A DNA stretch of 64,000 nt from Actinoplanes sp. L3-i22. GTDB lineage: Bacteria > Actinomycetota > Actinomycetes > Mycobacteriales > Micromonosporaceae. The notes beneath the pieces are model-generated. The model saw only the letters and a list, made by a program, of their open reading frames with translations, did not search any database and was not told where the DNA came from. Shown piece by piece: positions 51,555 through 60,502 of this stretch. The stretch is taken from contig NZ_AP024745.1 of NCBI RefSeq assembly GCF_019704555.1, forward strand, positions 6,208,501-6,272,500. The letters run 5' to 3'. A program made the translations under genes and the position numbers. How positions within the stretch are numbered: position 1 is the first letter of the stretch; every line of letters starts with the position of its first letter.

Positions 51555-52854
51555 CCACACCGATCAACAACACGATCAAAAACCCGTCCCCGGTACGTGT
51601 GTAGACCGTCCCCCGCCCCGCCGAACCCACCGTGACCAGCAGCTCCGCGTCCCCCGCCACGGCTTCGCCGACGATCCGGCCGGTCGGATCGGAGACCGTC
51701 AACCGGCCGGACGCGGCCGAGCGCACCACGGTCATCCCGCTCTCGACGCCCCGGACCACGGCCATCCGGCTGTGCAGCCACCCGTCCACGGTGAAGTCCA
51801 GCGCGGGCACCAGCATCACCGTCGCGCCCGCCGCCCGATAGCCCCGGACCAGCCCGGGAAAGTCCAGGTCCTTGCAGATCGCCACGCCGAGATGACCGTC
51901 AATGATCAGGTCGTCGTGTCCCGGGACGAGCCAGTCCTCCAGACCCGGGATCAACTTCTGCTTCGCGTACGTCGTCAACGGGCCGAGCACGATCGCCACG
52001 TTCCGCCGATCCAGCACCGCGCCCACGATCACCCGCGCCCCGACCGGCCGGAACGCCTCGATCAGCACCGGCAGTGTCACGCCGGTCAGCCGGAACACCT
52101 TCTCCGGCAGCACGATGACGCGCGCGCCCCGGGCGGCCAGTCCGGTCGCCCGGGCGGCGTAGCGGGCGAGCAGCTCCCGGCCCGGCGGCTGATCGATCGG
52201 CAGACCGTCCTCGGGCTGCGCCAGGGCGACCAGGCCGACGGTCAGCCCGGCGCCGGCCGGCGGGCGGCTCAGGGACCAGCCCGCCCAGCCGCCGGTCACC
52301 ACCGCGAGCGCGAGCAGGCAGGCCACCGCGGGACGGGGCGACCGCGGGACGGCGGCGAGCGCGATCGGCACCGCGAGCAGCAGATGGGTCACGCCCCAGA
52401 TTCCGGTGAGGGCGGCCAGCTGGACGACCGGCCGCACGTCCGCCTGGGTGTAGGCGAGACTCCACCACGCGCCGTTCGGCAGCAGGCGGGCGACCGCGTA
52501 CTCGCCGAACACCCAGAGCGCCGGGACGACGAGCACCGCGGTCACCGTCCGTCCGCGCCGGAGCAGGGCCCGCGCGGCCAGCACGGTGCCGACGGCCAGG
52601 GCCGCGCCGAGCACGACGACCCCGGCGACCATCGGGACCGGGATGCGCAGCGTCCGGACGTAGTAGCCGGCCACGTCGACCTGCCCGATCAGCCAGGCCA
52701 CGGCGGTCGCCGCCGCCACCGCCCGGGGACCGGCCCGGCCGGGGACCAGCAGCAGCGGCAGCGGGGCGAGCCAGGTCAGGGCGGCGATCGGGTGCAGTCC
52801 GGTGCCACCGGACCACAGCAGGCCGCTCAGCAGGGCGGCGAGGATTGTCAGCAT
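51496..52854 (-). CDS. Apolipoprotein N-acyltransferase-like/nitrilase-domain membrane protein
   Basis: The 452-aa product has six or so N-terminal membrane helices. An extracytoplasmic nitrilase domain follows with the catalytic triad in LPEKVFRL (Glu), YAKQKLIPG (Lys) and AICKDLDFPG (Cys), then a final membrane helix. This is the Lnt layout, which N-acylates lipoproteins. The sequence is divergent from standard Lnt, with a shortened helix set, so a related amide-forming or amidase role is possible. It overlaps the GlxA gene tail to tail. Confidence 0.75.
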   Translation of the reverse strand: MLTILAALLSGLLWSGGTGLHPIAALTWLAPLPLLLVPGRAGPRAVAAATAVAWLIGQVDVAGYYVRTLRIPVPMVAGVVVLGAALAVGTVLAARALLRRGRTVTAVLVVPALWVFGEYAVARLLPNGAWWSLAYTQADVRPVVQLAALTGIWGVTHLLLAVPIALAAVPRSPRPAVACLLALAVVTGGWAGWSLSRPPAGAGLTVGLVALAQPEDGLPIDQPPGRELLARYAARATGLAARGARVIVLPEKVFRLTGVTLPVLIEAFRPVGARVIVGAVLDRRNVAIVLGPLTTYAKQKLIPGLEDWLVPGHDDLIIDGHLGVAICKDLDFPGLVRGYRAAGATVMLVPALDFTVDGWLHSRMAVVRGVESGMTVVRSAASGRLTVSDPTGRIVGEAVAGDAELLVTVGSAGRGTVYTRTGDGFLIVLLIGVVSAAGRRFGNSADSSRRSA

Positions 52855-52964
52855 GCCCCGAGCGTGCGGCGGACGGGGTGGGCGGCGGATCGCCGTACCG
52901 AAGGATGTCGATCTGGTCCTCCGGAGGGAGGCGCGGCGGCGCCGAACCGGTCGATACTGCCCGG

Positions 52965-54044
52965 GTGAAGCGGTACGTCAATCTCGCCGTCACCATCGCC
53001 GCGGTCCTCGCCACCGTGCTGCCCGCCCTGGCCGGCGGCCCGCGCGCCTGGTGGGTGCTGCCGCTCGCGCTCGCCTCGTCGGTGCCGGTGCTGTGGCGGG
53101 ACCGCGCGCTGCTGCCGGTCGGCCTGCTCGTCGGCACCGCGACGACGGTCTCCGCGTCGCTGGGCGCTCCCCCGCTGTTGCCGGTCGGGCCGCTCGTCTG
53201 CCTCTACACATTCGCGGCGCGCTCGGCGTTGCCGGTCCGGCTGCTCGGGCTCGGGGTCACCGCGGCCGGCCTGCTCGTCTCGGTCCTCCACCCCCGTCCC
53301 GACCTGGAGGTTCTGCGCTACCTCGCGGTCGCTTACCTTTTCGCGTACGCGTTGGGCACCAGCACCCGGGCACGCCGGAACCAGGCCGCCGCGCTCGCCG
53401 AGCGCGACCGGCGGATCAGCGGCGAACGTGCGGCGGCCGTGCTGCGGGAACGCACCCGGATCGCCCGCGACCTGCACGACATCGTCACGCACGCGGCCGG
53501 GATCATGATCGTGCAGGCGGAGGCGGGGCCGTTGCTGGTCCGCAGTGATCCGGAGCGGGCGGATGCGGCGTTCGCGGCGATCGCGGCGACCGGGCGGGAC
53601 GCGGTGGCGCAGTTGCGGCGGGCGGTCGGCAATCTGCGCTCCCCCGTGGACGACTCGTTCGAGCAGCCCGGATTGGCGCAGATGCCGACGCTGATCGACC
53701 GGGTCCGGGCGGCCGGGATCGCGATCGAGTACCACATCTCGGAGATGTCGTACCCGGTCACCGCGGATGTCGGGGCCGCCGCCTACCGGATCACGCAGGA
53801 GGCCCTGACCAACGTGGTCCGGCACGCACGCGCGAGATCCGCGCGGGTGGTCCTGGACCGCCGGGGCACCTCGCTGTCCCTGTCGATCACGGACGACGGC
53901 CGCGGGGACGGCCTCGACCCGCCCGGCTTCGGCATCCTCGGCATGCGCGAACGCGCCCAGGCCTGCGGCGGCACCCTCCGGACCGGGCCGCTGCCGGACG
54001 GCGGCTTCCGGGTCACCGCGACTCTCCCGGCCGCGGCCCGATGA
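52965..54044 (+). CDS. Two-component sensor histidine kinase (HisKA_3 type)
   Basis: The 359-aa product has four or five N-terminal membrane helices and a short coiled linker. The phospho-His is in ARDLHDIVTHAAGIMIVQ, and HATPase_c has ITQEALTNVVRHA and GFGILGMRERA. The GTG at 52965 begins directly before the first hydrophobic segment. It overlaps its response regulator by ATGA (54041-54044). Confidence 0.88.
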   Translation: MKRYVNLAVTIAAVLATVLPALAGGPRAWWVLPLALASSVPVLWRDRALLPVGLLVGTATTVSASLGAPPLLPVGPLVCLYTFAARSALPVRLLGLGVTAAGLLVSVLHPRPDLEVLRYLAVAYLFAYALGTSTRARRNQAAALAERDRRISGERAAAVLRERTRIARDLHDIVTHAAGIMIVQAEAGPLLVRSDPERADAAFAAIAATGRDAVAQLRRAVGNLRSPVDDSFEQPGLAQMPTLIDRVRAAGIAIEYHISEMSYPVTADVGAAAYRITQEALTNVVRHARARSARVVLDRRGTSLSLSITDDGRGDGLDPPGFGILGMRERAQACGGTLRTGPLPDGGFRVTATLPAAAR

Positions 54045-54706
54045 CGCGCGTGCTGCTCGCCGACGACCAGGAGCTGTTCCGGGCCGGGTTCGCCACGATC
54101 CTCGGCGCGGAACCGGACCTGGAGATCGTCGGCGAGGCCGCCGACGGGGCGGCCGCCGTCCGCGCCGCCGTGGAGTTGCGCCCCGACCTGGTCCTGATGG
54201 ACATGCGCATGCCGGTGCTCGACGGGGTCGAGGCCACCCGCCAGGTGTGCGCGCGCACGGACAGCCGGGTCCTGGCCCTGACCATGTTCGACACCGACGA
54301 CTACCTGTACGCCGTGCTGCGCGCCGGGGCCAGCGGCTTCCTGCTCAAGGACGTCCCCCGGGCCGAGTTGGTCAACGCCGTCCGGGTGGTGGCGGCCGGC
54401 GACGCGCTGCTCGCCCCGGCGGTCACCGCCCGCGTCCTCGGCGAGCTGCACCGCCGCGGCCACCCGGACCCGGCCCTGGCCACCGCCGTCACCACGCTGA
54501 CCCCGCGCGAGACGGACGTGCTGCGCCTGATCGCCGCCGGGCTGACCAACGCGGAGATCGCCGCCCACCACCACCTGAGCGAGCACACCGTGAAGACCCA
54601 CGTCGGCAACCTGTTCACCAAGCTGGCCCTGCGCGACCGCGCCCAGGCGGTGATGATCGCCTACGAGTCCGGCCTGGTCGTCGCCGGGCAGACACCGCTG
54701 CCATGA
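54041..54706 (+). CDS. NarL/FixJ response regulator
   Basis: The 221-aa product has a receiver (VLLADDQELFRAGFATIL, phospho-Asp in LVLMDMRMPVLDG, LLKDVPRAELV) and a LuxR helix-turn-helix (LTPRETDVLRLIAAGLTNAEIAAH). It is normal in length, unlike the extended regulator at 2220-3347. It is coupled to the kinase upstream. Targets are unknown. Confidence 0.92.
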   Translation: MTRVLLADDQELFRAGFATILGAEPDLEIVGEAADGAAAVRAAVELRPDLVLMDMRMPVLDGVEATRQVCARTDSRVLALTMFDTDDYLYAVLRAGASGFLLKDVPRAELVNAVRVVAAGDALLAPAVTARVLGELHRRGHPDPALATAVTTLTPRETDVLRLIAAGLTNAEIAAHHHLSEHTVKTHVGNLFTKLALRDRAQAVMIAYESGLVVAGQTPLP

Positions 54707-54924
54707 ATGACCGTGGTCTGCAGCACCTTGCCCGACTCGACGTCGATCATGACCATCGCCTCGGCCGCGCCCAGGCACGGTCGCGGCGCGAGGGGCGGCG
54801 CGCTGTTCTCGCCGGGCAGGCTGAGCAGGAGAAAGCCGGCCGCCGCCAGGATCAGCACTCGCGGACTCCACCGGACGGGCTCCGGATCGACCGGGCGCAC
54901 GGTGTCGAGATCGATGACAGGCAC
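54661..54924 (-). CDS. Short membrane protein, possibly a remnant
   Basis: The 87-aa frame reads MPVIDLDTVRPVDPEP, one helix (RVLILAAAGFLLLSLPG), then LGAAEAMVMIDVESGKVLQTT. The start resembles PQQ/BamB-like membrane proteins of Micromonosporaceae, of which only the two ends of a first blade remain. It overlaps the response regulator tail to tail by 46 bases. It could be a decayed gene or a genuine small protein. Confidence 0.4.
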   Translation of the reverse strand: MPVIDLDTVRPVDPEPVRWSPRVLILAAAGFLLLSLPGENSAPPLAPRPCLGAAEAMVMIDVESGKVLQTTVIHGSGVCPATTRPDS

Positions 54925-55018
54925 GCCCGGATCCTAGGCACTCAGGTCCACCCGGCCGTGCGGGCACCACTCCACGGGCGCATCAGGGCAGGCCCGCGGA
55001 GTCGCGCCCGGCGCCGAT

Positions 55019-55447
55019 CTACTCCTCGGCCTGGTACTCCTCGACCTTCTCCACCGGCCAGCCGATGAACTCGGCGATCTCCTCCGGGTCCGCCTCGTCG
55101 GACAGCACCCAGTCCTCGACCGCGTTCGCGAGGCCGTCCGGGAGGCCCGGCGCGGCCACGTACGCCAGCTCCTCGTCCTCGAGGATCCGGTCGTGGTGGA
55201 TGAACTTGTCGTCCGGGTCGAGGTCGGCGGCGGCGGTCTCGTATTCGTCGAGGCCGCCCTCGCCGGCCGCCAGGATCTCGTTGGTGCGCCAGTCGATGAT
55301 GTCCCAGCCGTCCTGGCCGATCTGACCGCCGGTGATGATCCGGTGGCCCTGGGCTTCGAGTTCCTCGATGCGGCGCCGGGTCTCGGTGAGACTGGCGTAG
55401 TTGGCCTCGAGCACGTTCTTGACGTGCTCCTTGAGAAGGTCGCTCAC
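55019..55447 (-). CDS. Acidic soluble protein, unknown
   Basis: The 142-aa product is strongly acidic (DEYETAAADLDPDDKFIHHD, SDEADPEEIAEFIGWPVEKV) and has no membrane segment. It starts at a GTG as VSDLLKEHVKNVLEANYASL with AAGGAG absent but GGC-rich leader present. The first 50 residues look helical. I do not recognise it, although similar short acidic proteins are common in actinomycetes. Confidence 0.65.
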   Translation of the reverse strand: MSDLLKEHVKNVLEANYASLTETRRRIEELEAQGHRIITGGQIGQDGWDIIDWRTNEILAAGEGGLDEYETAAADLDPDDKFIHHDRILEDEELAYVAAPGLPDGLANAVEDWVLSDEADPEEIAEFIGWPVEKVEEYQAEE

Positions 55448-55506
55448 GGGCGTGGAGCCTATTGCCTCGCCGGCCCCTGCCGGCGACCACCCCGGTGACC
55501 ACGCCG

Positions 55507-56235
55507 TCAGCCCTTGCGGGCGACCGCCCCGTACGCGTCGATGAACTCGCCCTCCGCCCGCCAGCGCGTGATCGGCACCAGACCGGGCTCGACCAGCGTG
55601 AGACCGTCGAAACAGCCGGCCAGTTCGTCCGGACTGCGCAGAATGTACGGCACCCCGCCACTCTCCGCGAGCCGCTTCGCCCCCTCGACCACGGACGGTG
55701 TGGTGTTCGTCCCGTCCCACAGCACCAGGTGGCTCCCCGGCGCGGTCGCCCCGAACGTGTCGTCCACGATCGAGCGCAGCACGTCCAGTGACGGCTCGTA
55801 GCCGAGCACGCCCATGAACATCACCGCGACCGGCCGCGCGAAGTCCAGCGTCTTCGCCGCCTCCGCCAGGATCCGCTCCGGGTCGTGGTAGTCCGCGTGC
55901 ACGTAGAAGCCCGCCTGCGCGGTCACCAGCGGATCGTTGTCGACGTAGACGACCTTCGCGGCTGGGTCGACGCCGCGCGCCACCTCGTGCGTGTTCTGCA
56001 TCGTCGGCAATCCGGTGCCGATGTCCAGGAACTGGCGGATGCCGGCCTCGGCCGCCAGGAACCGCACCACCCGGATCAGGAAACGCCGCGACTCGCGCGC
56101 CATCACCACGATCTCCGGGTACACCCGCGCGACGGCGTCACCGGCCGCGCGATCGGCGGGGAAGTTGTCCGTGCCACCCATCCAGTAGTTCCAGATCCGC
56201 GCCGCGTGCGGCACGTCCTCCCGCAGCTCAGTCAT
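55507..56235 (-). CDS. DUF574 SAM-dependent methyltransferase
   Basis: The 242-aa product has the recognisable start of the actinobacterial S-adenosyl methyltransferase family (ARIWNYWMGGTDNFPADRAAG). The SAM loop FLDIGTGLPTMQNTHEVAR and the acidic VVYVDNDPLV follow. The family is expanded in Streptomyces and relatives, with mostly unknown substrates. It is followed by nothing linked on the same strand. Confidence 0.88.
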   Translation of the reverse strand: MTELREDVPHAARIWNYWMGGTDNFPADRAAGDAVARVYPEIVVMARESRRFLIRVVRFLAAEAGIRQFLDIGTGLPTMQNTHEVARGVDPAAKVVYVDNDPLVTAQAGFYVHADYHDPERILAEAAKTLDFARPVAVMFMGVLGYEPSLDVLRSIVDDTFGATAPGSHLVLWDGTNTTPSVVEGAKRLAESGGVPYILRSPDELAGCFDGLTLVEPGLVPITRWRAEGEFIDAYGAVARKG

Positions 56236-56258
56236 GGACCGGATTCTATGGACGGAAC

Positions 56259-56885
56259 TCAGCGCGGGGTATAGGCGCGCAGGAACGCCCGGACCCCCTC
56301 GATCACCAGATTCCGGACCCCCTCGTCCCCGGCATCGGGAATCACCGTCGACCCGTGCCGGTTGAGCACCACCCCGAAGGTCAGCGCGATCAGGTGGTCC
56401 GCCGCCAGCCGCGGGTCCGGCGCGACCAGCAGCCCGGCCTCGTCCAGCTCGCCGATCCGGGCGGCCACCGCGTCCTCCGGCGCGTCCTTGAACGGCGCCT
56501 CGCTCAGCCGCCCCTCCCCGCCGAGGAGCTTCAGCAGCGTCAGGTAGTCGGCCGAGCCGAGCATGTCGGTGACGATCCGCAGCGAGAAGCCGACGAACGC
56601 GTCCTGCAGCTGCCCCGGCTCGGTGACCCGGGCGAGCGTCGCGTCCAGGGTCCGCCGGACGGTGCCGACCAGCGAGTCGGAGATGTCCGTGACCACGGCC
56701 TGGAGCAGCGTGTTCTTGTCGCCGAAGTAGTCGTAGACGGTTCGCTTGGAGACACCGGCCCGGGCGGACACGGCGTCCACGCTGGTCCGGTCGAAGCCGT
56801 CGCTGAGGAACAGGTCACGGGCGGCCGAGAGGATCGCGGCGCGCTTGGCGGCGGACCCCTCCCGCAGCGTCTTCGTACTTGGCAC
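56259..56885 (-). CDS. TetR-family repressor of the adjacent monooxygenase
   Basis: The 208-aa product has the TetR helix-turn-helix (ILSAARDLFLSDGFDRTSVDAVSARAGVSKRTVYDYFGDK) and a C-terminal TetR_C-type helical domain (LLKLLGGEGRLSEAPFKD). I prefer the GTG at 56885 (VPSTKTLREG), because the open frame upstream runs into the operator. It is divergent from the FAD monooxygenase with a palindrome between them, the standard repressor-target pair. Confidence 0.88.
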   Translation of the reverse strand: MPSTKTLREGSAAKRAAILSAARDLFLSDGFDRTSVDAVSARAGVSKRTVYDYFGDKNTLLQAVVTDISDSLVGTVRRTLDATLARVTEPGQLQDAFVGFSLRIVTDMLGSADYLTLLKLLGGEGRLSEAPFKDAPEDAVAARIGELDEAGLLVAPDPRLAADHLIALTFGVVLNRHGSTVIPDAGDEGVRNLVIEGVRAFLRAYTPR

Positions 56886-56903
56886 GGAACGAAGCTTACC
56901 GCT

Positions 56904-56923
56904 ACTACACTGCACGGTGTAGT
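56904..56923. promoter_or_regulatory. TetR operator
   Basis: ACTACAC (56904-56910) and GTGTAGT (56917-56923) are perfect 7-base arms with a 6-base spacer. They lie in the 47-base gap between the TetR and monooxygenase starts, so repression of both genes is expected. Confidence 0.7.
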
Positions 56924-56932
56924 GTCGTCGGC

Positions 56933-58150
56933 ATGAAGGCACTCATCTCCGGCGCCAGCATCGCCGGGCCCACGCTGGCCTACTGGTTGCACCGCTACGG
57001 CTGGGAGGTGACCGTGGTCGAGAAGGCCGCCGCCGTCCGCGCCGGTGGCTACCCGATCGACATCCGCGGCACCGCGCTCGGCGTCCTCGACCGGATGGGC
57101 GTGCTGCCCGAGGTCCGCGCCGCGCACATCGACACCCGCCGGCTCACCTTCGTCGCGCCCGGCGGCAAGGTCGCCGGCCGGGTCAGCGCCGAGCAGCTCA
57201 CCGGCGGCACCGCGGGCCGCGACCTGGAGCTCCCCCGCGGCCGGCTCACCACGATCCTGACCGCCGCGATCCGCGACGACGTCGAGTGGATCTTCAACGA
57301 CTCGATCGCCGACCTCGACGACCACGGCACCGGCGTCGCGGTCACCTTCGCGTCCGGCCGCACCGGCAGCTACGACATCGTCGCCGGCGCGGACGGCCTG
57401 CACTCCAACACGCGCAAGCTGGTCTTCGGCCCGGAGGACCAGTTCAACCGGTACCTGGGCTACTGCTTCGCCGGCTTCACCATCCCGAACGACCTGGGCC
57501 TCTCGCACGAGGGCCTGACCTGGTCGGCGCCCGGGCGGATGGCCGCGATCTACGCCCCCGGCTGCACCGATACGCTGCACGGCTTCCTGATGACCAGGCG
57601 CCCGCAGCCGCCGCTCGCCGAGCTCGGCGACGCCGCCGCCCAGCGCGCGCTGATGGCCGAGGTCTTCGCCGGCGACGGCTGGCTCGTCCCCAAGCTGCTC
57701 GACGGCATGCGCGCCGCCGACGACGTGTTCTTCGACGTCACCAGCCAGATCCACCTGCCGTCCTGGTCCCGCGGCCGGGTCGTGCTGACCGGCGACGCCG
57801 CCCACGCCCCGTCGTTCTTCTCCGGCCAGGGCACCAGCATCGCCCTGGTCGGGGCGTACCTGCTGGCCGGCGAACTGGCGACGGCGACCGACCACACCGC
57901 GGCCTTCGCCGCCTACGAGCAGAAAACCCGCCCTTTCGTACGGATGAATCAGGCGCTCGCCGACACCGGCGGCACCACCCTGGCCCCGTCGACCGCGCGG
58001 GCCCTGTGGCTCCGCAACAACGTCCTGCTGAAGCTGGCCCCCCTGCTCGCCCGGACCGGCCTGCTCGGCCGCTCCGCCCGCAGGGCCGCCACCGCTCTGA
58101 CCCTGCCCGACTACCCGGTCCCGGCGCCCCATCCGGCCCGATCGCGCTGA
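56933..58150 (+). CDS. FAD-dependent monooxygenase (TetX-like)
   Basis: The 405-aa product is a class A flavoprotein monooxygenase. It has the dinucleotide-binding ISGASIAGPTLAYWLHRYGW, DLELPRGRLTTIL, the DG-type GADGLHSNTRKLV, and the second FAD motif LTGDAAHAPSFFSGQGTSIA. Such enzymes hydroxylate aromatic or polycyclic compounds, including tetracyclines in TetX. The TetR partner suggests induction by its substrate. Confidence 0.9.
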   Translation: MKALISGASIAGPTLAYWLHRYGWEVTVVEKAAAVRAGGYPIDIRGTALGVLDRMGVLPEVRAAHIDTRRLTFVAPGGKVAGRVSAEQLTGGTAGRDLELPRGRLTTILTAAIRDDVEWIFNDSIADLDDHGTGVAVTFASGRTGSYDIVAGADGLHSNTRKLVFGPEDQFNRYLGYCFAGFTIPNDLGLSHEGLTWSAPGRMAAIYAPGCTDTLHGFLMTRRPQPPLAELGDAAAQRALMAEVFAGDGWLVPKLLDGMRAADDVFFDVTSQIHLPSWSRGRVVLTGDAAHAPSFFSGQGTSIALVGAYLLAGELATATDHTAAFAAYEQKTRPFVRMNQALADTGGTTLAPSTARALWLRNNVLLKLAPLLARTGLLGRSARRAATALTLPDYPVPAPHPARSR

Positions 58151-58378
58151 TCAGAAGCGGGCCTTCTCGCGGGCGGGCAGATACTCCCAGGCGGACGGAT
58201 CGGGTTCCGGGAGAAAGACCGGACGGGTCAGCGCGAGATCACCGGCCCGCTGCGCCCGAAGAATCAGCCCGAGCCCGGGCAGCCCCGAATTCCCGTCGGG
58301 GTCGAAACACAGCATCGCGTCGTGTTCCTCGGCATAGGCGGCAATCCCCTCCTCGGTCCGTGACGGCGCCCCGCCCAC
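58151..58378 (-). CDS. Short unrecognised protein
   Basis: The 75-aa frame reads MGGAPSRTEEGIAAYAEEHD, then CFDPDGNSGLPGLGLILRAQ and ends WEYLPAREKARF. It has no motif I know. The adjacent SDR remnant shows this interval is decaying, so it may be the tail of a lost gene. It ends directly at the convergent monooxygenase stop. Confidence 0.35.
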   Translation of the reverse strand: MGGAPSRTEEGIAAYAEEHDAMLCFDPDGNSGLPGLGLILRAQRAGDLALTRPVFLPEPDPSAWEYLPAREKARF

Positions 58379-58384
58379 CAGCCT

Positions 58385-58600
58385 CGTCGCGCCAGGTCAC
58401 CGATCAGGCCGGCGATCCCGGCGTGGTTGATCAGCACGTCCGGGCCGCCGCACCGGGTCCGCACCGCGCCGCCGCCGCCGCCGAGTCGTCGGAGGTCACG
58501 TCGACGGTCACCCCGTCGACGCCGAGGGTCCCGGCGGCCTGCCGCGTCCGGCCGGCGCCGCGCGGTGGACGAAGAATGCGGCCTCCCCCGGCGGAGACGT
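58385..58600 (-). pseudogene. Short-chain dehydrogenase remnant
   Basis: On the minus strand one frame reads AGTLGVDGVTVDVTSDDS (the usual strand before the NAG loop). Another frame reads DVLINHAGIAGLIGDLARR, where NNAG has become NHAG. The two frames are offset, and neither the cofactor loop nor the YxxxK motif is present. This is an isolated internal fragment of an SDR gene. Confidence 0.55.
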
Positions 58601-58632
58601 GGTGTCCGCCGGGGAAGACCTCCGATGATCTT

Positions 58633-59769
58633 CTAGGCGACGGATTTCGGGGCGATCGGGGCGACCGCGTTGCCGGGGCGGTCGGACTCGGCGCGCATGC
58701 CGCCGCGGATCGTCTCCAGCATCGTCATGCCCTGCGCGGCCAGCGACGCGACCACGCTGTTCAGGCCCTCGGCACCGTCCAGCACGGTGACGTTGGCGCC
58801 CCGCAGCCCCTCGGCGGCGGCCCGCATCATCTCCGGCAGCTTGTCGATGATGGCCTGGTCCAGGGCGATCCGGTCCTGGGCGGCGGCCGCCTCGGCGGAG
58901 AGCTTGGTGGCGTCGGCGTCGGCGCGGGCCAGCGCGCGGATCCGCTCGGCCTCCGCCTCGGCCGGGCGGACCACCTCGGCGATCAGCTGGGCCTGGCGCA
59001 GCTCGGCGTTGCGCTGCGCGACCAGGGCCTGCTCGGTGATCACCTCCTGGGCGGCGCGGGCCGCGGCGAGCGGGCCGGACTGGGCCGCGGTCTGCTGCGC
59101 CTGATCGATCTCGGCCTGGTACTGCGCCTGGGCGATCGCGGTCTGCCGCGCGTACTCCGCCTGGTGGCGGATGCTCTCCTGCTGCGCCATCGCGCTCTGC
59201 CGGTCGGCGGCGGCCTGGGCGACCTTCGCCTCCTGGTTGACCCGCGCCTGGTGCGGGGCGGCGAGCGCCCGGATGTAGCCGACGCCCTTGTCGTCGATGC
59301 TGCTGATCTGCAGCGAGTCGACGGCCAGGCCGATCCGGGCCATCTCGGTCTTGCTGGCGTCGACGATCGCGTCGGCCAGGGTCTGCTGCTCCCGGATGAT
59401 CGACTCGACCGTCATGCTGCCGATGATGCTGCGCAGGTGGCCGGAGAAGATCCGGCCGACCAGCGTGGACATCTGCCCCTGGTCGCCCTGGAACCGGCGG
59501 GCGGCCGCGGCGATCGACTCGTGGTCGTCGCCGACCTTGAACGCGATCACCGCCTGCACGGACAGCGTCAGGCCCTGCTGGGTGTAGCAGTCCTCGACGA
59601 CCTCGGCCTCCTGCATGGCCAGGGTGAGCCTGGTCGCCTTGGAGAAGATGGGCACGACGAAGACGCCGTGCCCGGTGACGATCTTGAACGGCAACGCGTC
59701 CGCACCCCGCTGCTTGCGACCACTGATCAGCAGCGCTTCGTTGGGGGCGGGCACCCGATAACCGAACAT
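58633..59769 (-). CDS. Flotillin-like SPFH protein
   Basis: The 378-aa product starts MFGYRVPAPNEALLISGRKQ and has an SPFH domain to about residue 190. A long Ala/Gln/Glu-rich coiled coil (about 195-310, QQESIRHQAEYARQTAIAQA) precedes a flotillin C-terminal domain (LRGANVTVLDGAEGLNSVVAS). Flotillins scaffold membrane microdomains. It follows a mini-NfeD gene by 4 bases, the usual SPFH-NfeD partnership. It is the second SPFH protein of the window. Confidence 0.88.
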   Translation of the reverse strand: MFGYRVPAPNEALLISGRKQRGADALPFKIVTGHGVFVVPIFSKATRLTLAMQEAEVVEDCYTQQGLTLSVQAVIAFKVGDDHESIAAAARRFQGDQGQMSTLVGRIFSGHLRSIIGSMTVESIIREQQTLADAIVDASKTEMARIGLAVDSLQISSIDDKGVGYIRALAAPHQARVNQEAKVAQAAADRQSAMAQQESIRHQAEYARQTAIAQAQYQAEIDQAQQTAAQSGPLAAARAAQEVITEQALVAQRNAELRQAQLIAEVVRPAEAEAERIRALARADADATKLSAEAAAAQDRIALDQAIIDKLPEMMRAAAEGLRGANVTVLDGAEGLNSVVASLAAQGMTMLETIRGGMRAESDRPGNAVAPIAPKSVA

Positions 59770-59773
59770 GTTC

Positions 59774-59995
59774 CTACAGCCCTTCTTCGGTGGGCCATGG
59801 CTCGACGTCGATCTGGCGCGATCCACGGTTGTGGATGACGAGGACCTCGGCCCCCGCGGGGACCGGCTCGGGGGCGTACGCCAGGTAGTAGTGGGCCATG
59901 CCCGCGACCAGCAGCCGTACCTCTCCCGCGCGCTCGCCGCCACGGATCGGAATGATCACCATTCCGATCCGGCCGACCAGTGTCTCCCTCGTCAC
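59774..59995 (-). CDS. Minimal NfeD-like OB-fold protein
   Basis: The 73-aa product (GTG start, VTRETLVGRIGMVIIPIRGG) matches the C-terminal OB domain of NfeD proteins: LVGRIGMVIIPIR, then AGAEVLVIHNRGSRQIDVEPWP. It has no membrane or protease part, so only the soluble domain is left. It lies 4 bases upstream of the flotillin gene. A longer start at 60055 is possible but adds non-conserved sequence. Confidence 0.72.
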   Translation of the reverse strand: MTRETLVGRIGMVIIPIRGGERAGEVRLLVAGMAHYYLAYAPEPVPAGAEVLVIHNRGSRQIDVEPWPTEEGL

Positions 59996-60106
59996 GACTG
60001 CATTGTGCTCCCGCCACACGAGCCCCTGCTGCCCCGGCTTCCGGGGAAGCGTCACCGGCCGGGCAAACCCGCGCCCGGGCTGATCGAATTCGGGCAGGAA
60101 GACCGG

Positions 60107-60460
60107 CTAGGACCCGGCCTCGACCGGGCCGCCACCGAAGCCGATCTCATTGCCGTCCGGATCAAAAAAGATCGCTTTGCGTACGCCGTTGCCATACGTC
60201 TCGCGCTCGGCCGGTTCCAGGCCCCGCACCGCGATGTCGGCCAGGCGCGAGTCGAAATCCTCGCAGAACAGCGTCTGCAGGCCGTGCCCGGCGTCCTTGG
60301 GGCGCAGCTCGACGTAGACGTACCGGTGCTGGGCGATCTCCCAGACCGCCTCCCGGTCGTTGGGCAGGAACGCGGGCTCGGCGCCGAACAACTGCTCGTA
60401 CCACGCGACGGCCCGGACGTAGTCGCTGACCGGTATCCCGGCGAACAGTTCCACGGTCAT
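60107..60460 (-). CDS. VOC/glyoxalase-family protein
   Basis: The 117-aa product has the vicinal-oxygen-chelate fold pattern: an opening FAGIPVSDYVRAVAWYEQLFG and a closing AIFFDPDGNEIGF with the metal-site glutamate. It may be a glyoxalase-like or antibiotic-binding protein. No partner is evident. Confidence 0.82.
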   Translation of the reverse strand: MTVELFAGIPVSDYVRAVAWYEQLFGAEPAFLPNDREAVWEIAQHRYVYVELRPKDAGHGLQTLFCEDFDSRLADIAVRGLEPAERETYGNGVRKAIFFDPDGNEIGFGGGPVEAGS

Positions 60461-60502
60461 CGGGTCAGCCTCCGGCCTTCGCGACGCTGGCGTCCATGCT
60501 TC

